In this document: one piece after another, positions 20,749 to 22,126 of the stretch
Layout of the letters: each line of letters begins with the position of its first letter
Numbering within the stretch: position 1 is the first letter of the stretch
Origin: a virus
Direction: 5' to 3' (one strand)
DNA: 22,126 bases
Virus record (IMG/VR): IMGVR_UViG_3300028374_000070
Location: 1 to 22,126 of that record
Position numbers and translations under genes: made by a program
The notes under the pieces: generated by a model
Database searches by the model: none
Told to the model about the DNA's origin: nothing
The model's input: only the letters and a program-made list of their open reading frames with translations

Positions 20749-21421
20749 TAATAATTTTAAATTAATTGTCGAGGATGTTGACCTAGATTCCTTTGAATAT
20801 ATTGTAGAAGAACAGAATAATAATTCTGATCGGAAGTATTATATTAAGGGGCCAATGATTCTTCTTGATGAGAAAAATCAGAACGGGCGTGTCTACGAAA
20901 GTTCTGAAATGATACCCGCTGTTGAAAAATATATTAAGGAATATGTTGAGACAAATAGAGCATTGGGTGAACTTGAACATCCAGAAAAACCCGATGTTAA
21001 TCTTAAACAAGCATGTGATAGAGTTGTATCGTTAGTCCGAGAAGGTAACATATACATAGGTAAATCAGTTTGTCTTTCAACACCCGTAGGTAAAATACAA
21101 GAGTCTCTTATACGAGATGGAGTAAAGTTAGGTAAGTCTACAAGATGTTTGGGACAATTAATTGAATCAAATGGCACAAACTATGTTAGATCACCAAATA
21201 TTAGAGCAATCGATACAGTTGCCAATCCATCTGGTCAAGGTAAAGATACAAGTTGTTTCATGAATGGTATTTTAGAAAATAAAGAATTTATAATTAACTA
21301 TAATCAAGGCAATGAAATTGTCTATGATGGGTTAGAAAAATCTATAAATTCTTTACCATCTAAAAAAATTGATGAATATCTTACTGAACAAATTTTAAAA
21401 TTTATCCGCAATATTCAATAA
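20744..21421 (+). CDS. 21: Prohead core protease, T4 gp21 family
   Basis: gp21 is the serine protease that cleaves scaffold, capsid and internal proteins after head assembly. The 225-aa product (T4: 212) keeps the main features: YYIKGPMILLDEKNQNGRVY near the N-terminus, the catalytic His at residue 79 in GELEHPEKP, GKIQESLIRDGVKLG, and the Ser nucleophile at residue 132 in GKSTRCLG, where other members have G[VI]SSRG.G. The ATG is inside the 3' arm of an 11-bp hairpin that also contains a late-promoter box. In T4 the scaffold and capsid genes follow; here an adhesin-like gene comes next. Confidence 0.92.
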   Translation: MSNNFKLIVEDVDLDSFEYIVEEQNNNSDRKYYIKGPMILLDEKNQNGRVYESSEMIPAVEKYIKEYVETNRALGELEHPEKPDVNLKQACDRVVSLVREGNIYIGKSVCLSTPVGKIQESLIRDGVKLGKSTRCLGQLIESNGTNYVRSPNIRAIDTVANPSGQGKDTSCFMNGILENKEFIINYNQGNEIVYDGLEKSINSLPSKKIDEYLTEQILKFIRNIQ

Positions 21422-21424
21422 CAT

Positions 21425-21469
21425 ATGCCAATCGTAACCCCATTTAATAGAGAAATAATTAATTTATGA
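21425..21469 (+). other. Mini-ORF (14 aa) before the adhesin gene
   Basis: The frame MPIVTPFNREIINL begins 3 bp after the gp21 stop and ends with TGA overlapping the ATG at 21466 (ATGA), as coupled genes do in this window. It may be a leader peptide or the stub of a gene replaced when the adhesin was inserted. It is too short to be certain. Confidence 0.25.
21450..21457 (+). promoter_or_regulatory. Weak late promoter-like box GAGAAATA before the adhesin
   Basis: The box GAGAAATA, followed by ATTAATTT and the ATG at 21466, repeats the AAATAATTAAT context of other starts but matches the octamer poorly. Confidence 0.2.
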
Positions 21470-22126
21470 ATGTGCAATTTAATGATTTAATCAAACAAGG
21501 TAGAGCAACTATTGAATTAGGTGTTTCTAATCCTAGTAGTTCAGGATATGCAGCAAGTATATCATCAATTGGAACATCAACTGATAATAAAACGTGGATT
21601 AAAGTTGGTGCAGGTGATACTGATTGGGAAAAACTTATTCAAGATAGTGATATAACAGCTGTTATTCCTGCTAGTCCTACTCTGATCGGCAACACAATCT
21701 TCGTAGCAAAAAACGGAACCAACACGCGCACAGGGCTTGACCCACACGACATCCGTAAACCGTTCCTGACTTGCGCAGCAGCACTTGCATCAGCAACTAG
21801 CGGAGACACGATACACGTATTTGCTGGCGACTACTCAGCAGAGGGAGCATTAGGTGGTAAAGATGGCGTGGACTGGACAATCGAGCAGGGTGCAATTAGC
21901 CCAAGCTTTGATGTCATAGGAGCATTTACGTTCACGATTGATGGTGATATTGGGGGGGTGTTTACTGTTAATAACGCAAGTGCAAATGTGGCATGTAAGG
22001 GGGATGTTGGGGGTGATATTCTTTGCGGTGGCGGAATTCAAACGGCAGGAAACGCGGGGACTTCTATTCAATGCTCTGGCGGAATTCAAATAGCAGGAAA
22101 CGCGGGAATTTACATTCAATGCTTTG
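21466..22126 (+). CDS. 5' part of a tail-fibre/adhesin-like protein with beta-helix repeats (continues past window)
   Basis: An open frame from the ATG at 21466 reaches the window end (220 codons seen). Residues 1-65 contain KTWIKVGAGDTDWEKL, a segment typical of phage fibre and structural proteins that anchors the molecule to the virion. From about residue 75 it changes to FVAKNGTNTRTGLDPHDI, then PFLTCAAALASA and SGDTIHVFAGDYS. This is the pattern of right-handed beta-helix (pectate-lyase-like) domains. The end shows 16-residue repeats (GGIQ.AGNAG). Base composition rises to about half G+C after roughly 21,665, unlike the rest of the window. I infer a mosaic host-recognition or polysaccharide-binding protein, placed where T4 has scaffold gene 22. 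Confidence 0.75.
   Translation, partial: MNVQFNDLIKQGRATIELGVSNPSSSGYAASISSIGTSTDNKTWIKVGAGDTDWEKLIQDSDITAVIPASPTLIGNTIFVAKNGTNTRTGLDPHDIRKPFLTCAAALASATSGDTIHVFAGDYSAEGALGGKDGVDWTIEQGAISPSFDVIGAFTFTIDGDIGGVFTVNNASANVACKGDVGGDILCGGGIQTAGNAGTSIQCSGGIQIAGNAGIYIQCF
22030..22126 (+). repeat. 48-bp tandem repeat (two copies, second cut by window end)
   Basis: A 48-bp unit starting GGCGGAATTCAAA begins at 22030 and again at 22078, and each copy encodes one 16-residue coil (GGIQ.AGNAG..IQC). Copies differ at several bases. More copies probably follow outside the window. Confidence 0.8.

Noticed and set aside
21850-22119. Reverse-strand open frame over the adhesin repeats
   Set aside because: It is a shadow of the repeated, G-rich adhesin sequence. 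The forward frame is open to the window end and has a recognisable domain pattern.

Overview
The window is a stretch of an A+T-rich (by eye about one-third G+C) T4-superfamily myovirus genome. All convincing genes lie on the + strand, with short gaps or overlaps of 1-23 nt. Genes recognised from their protein sequence are T4-type replication factors (gp41 helicase, gp32 single-strand binding protein, gp45 sliding clamp, a FEN-type 5'-3' exonuclease in the RNase H role) and head or neck proteins (gp20 portal, gp13, gp4, gp21 prohead protease). The two genes before gp32 match T4 gp33 and gp59 mainly by position and length. The host cannot be named. I saw no tRNA, rRNA, CRISPR array, insertion sequence or integrase.

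Layout. 1-3208 holds small unrecognised genes, a stand-alone ABC-type ATPase and a disturbed stretch (1506-1968) with mini-genes, one apparently frameshifted gene and a duplicated gene 3' end. 3209-3469 is non-coding: two T4-type late promoter boxes, a compact pseudoknot-capable RNA fold, two tiny leader ORFs and a hairpin that buries the gp41 ribosome-binding site. 3470-9899 is the replication block: gp41, an unknown protein, gp33-like, gp59-like, gp32, an unknown protein, the clamp and three small unknowns. 9963-12586 is a three-gene nucleotide-sugar cassette (epimerase/reductase, RmlA, RmlB) predicted to make an activated L-rhamnose. A small ORF and the exonuclease follow. 13698-21421 is the head module: zinc-ribbon protein, gp20, an amidoligase-like protein, gp13, a possible internal head protein, gp4, an unknown protein, a tiny lipoprotein, a membrane protein and gp21. 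21466 to the end is the start of an adhesin-like gene whose base composition changes part way through.

How the genes work together. gp41, gp59-like, gp32, gp45 and the exonuclease belong to the replisome. In T4, gp33 and gp45 also activate late transcription, and the head genes here carry T4-like late promoter boxes (NATAAATA). These boxes sit 5-6 nt before the start codon, so late mRNAs should be nearly leaderless. At gp20 and gp21 the box lies inside a perfect 10-11 bp inverted repeat. Read-through RNA could fold and mask the start, while RNA begun at the late promoter could not. This resembles the known control of T4 gene e. The amidoligase-like protein and the product at 18480 begin with peptides like the capsid-targeting sequence of T4 internal proteins, so they may be packaged in the head.
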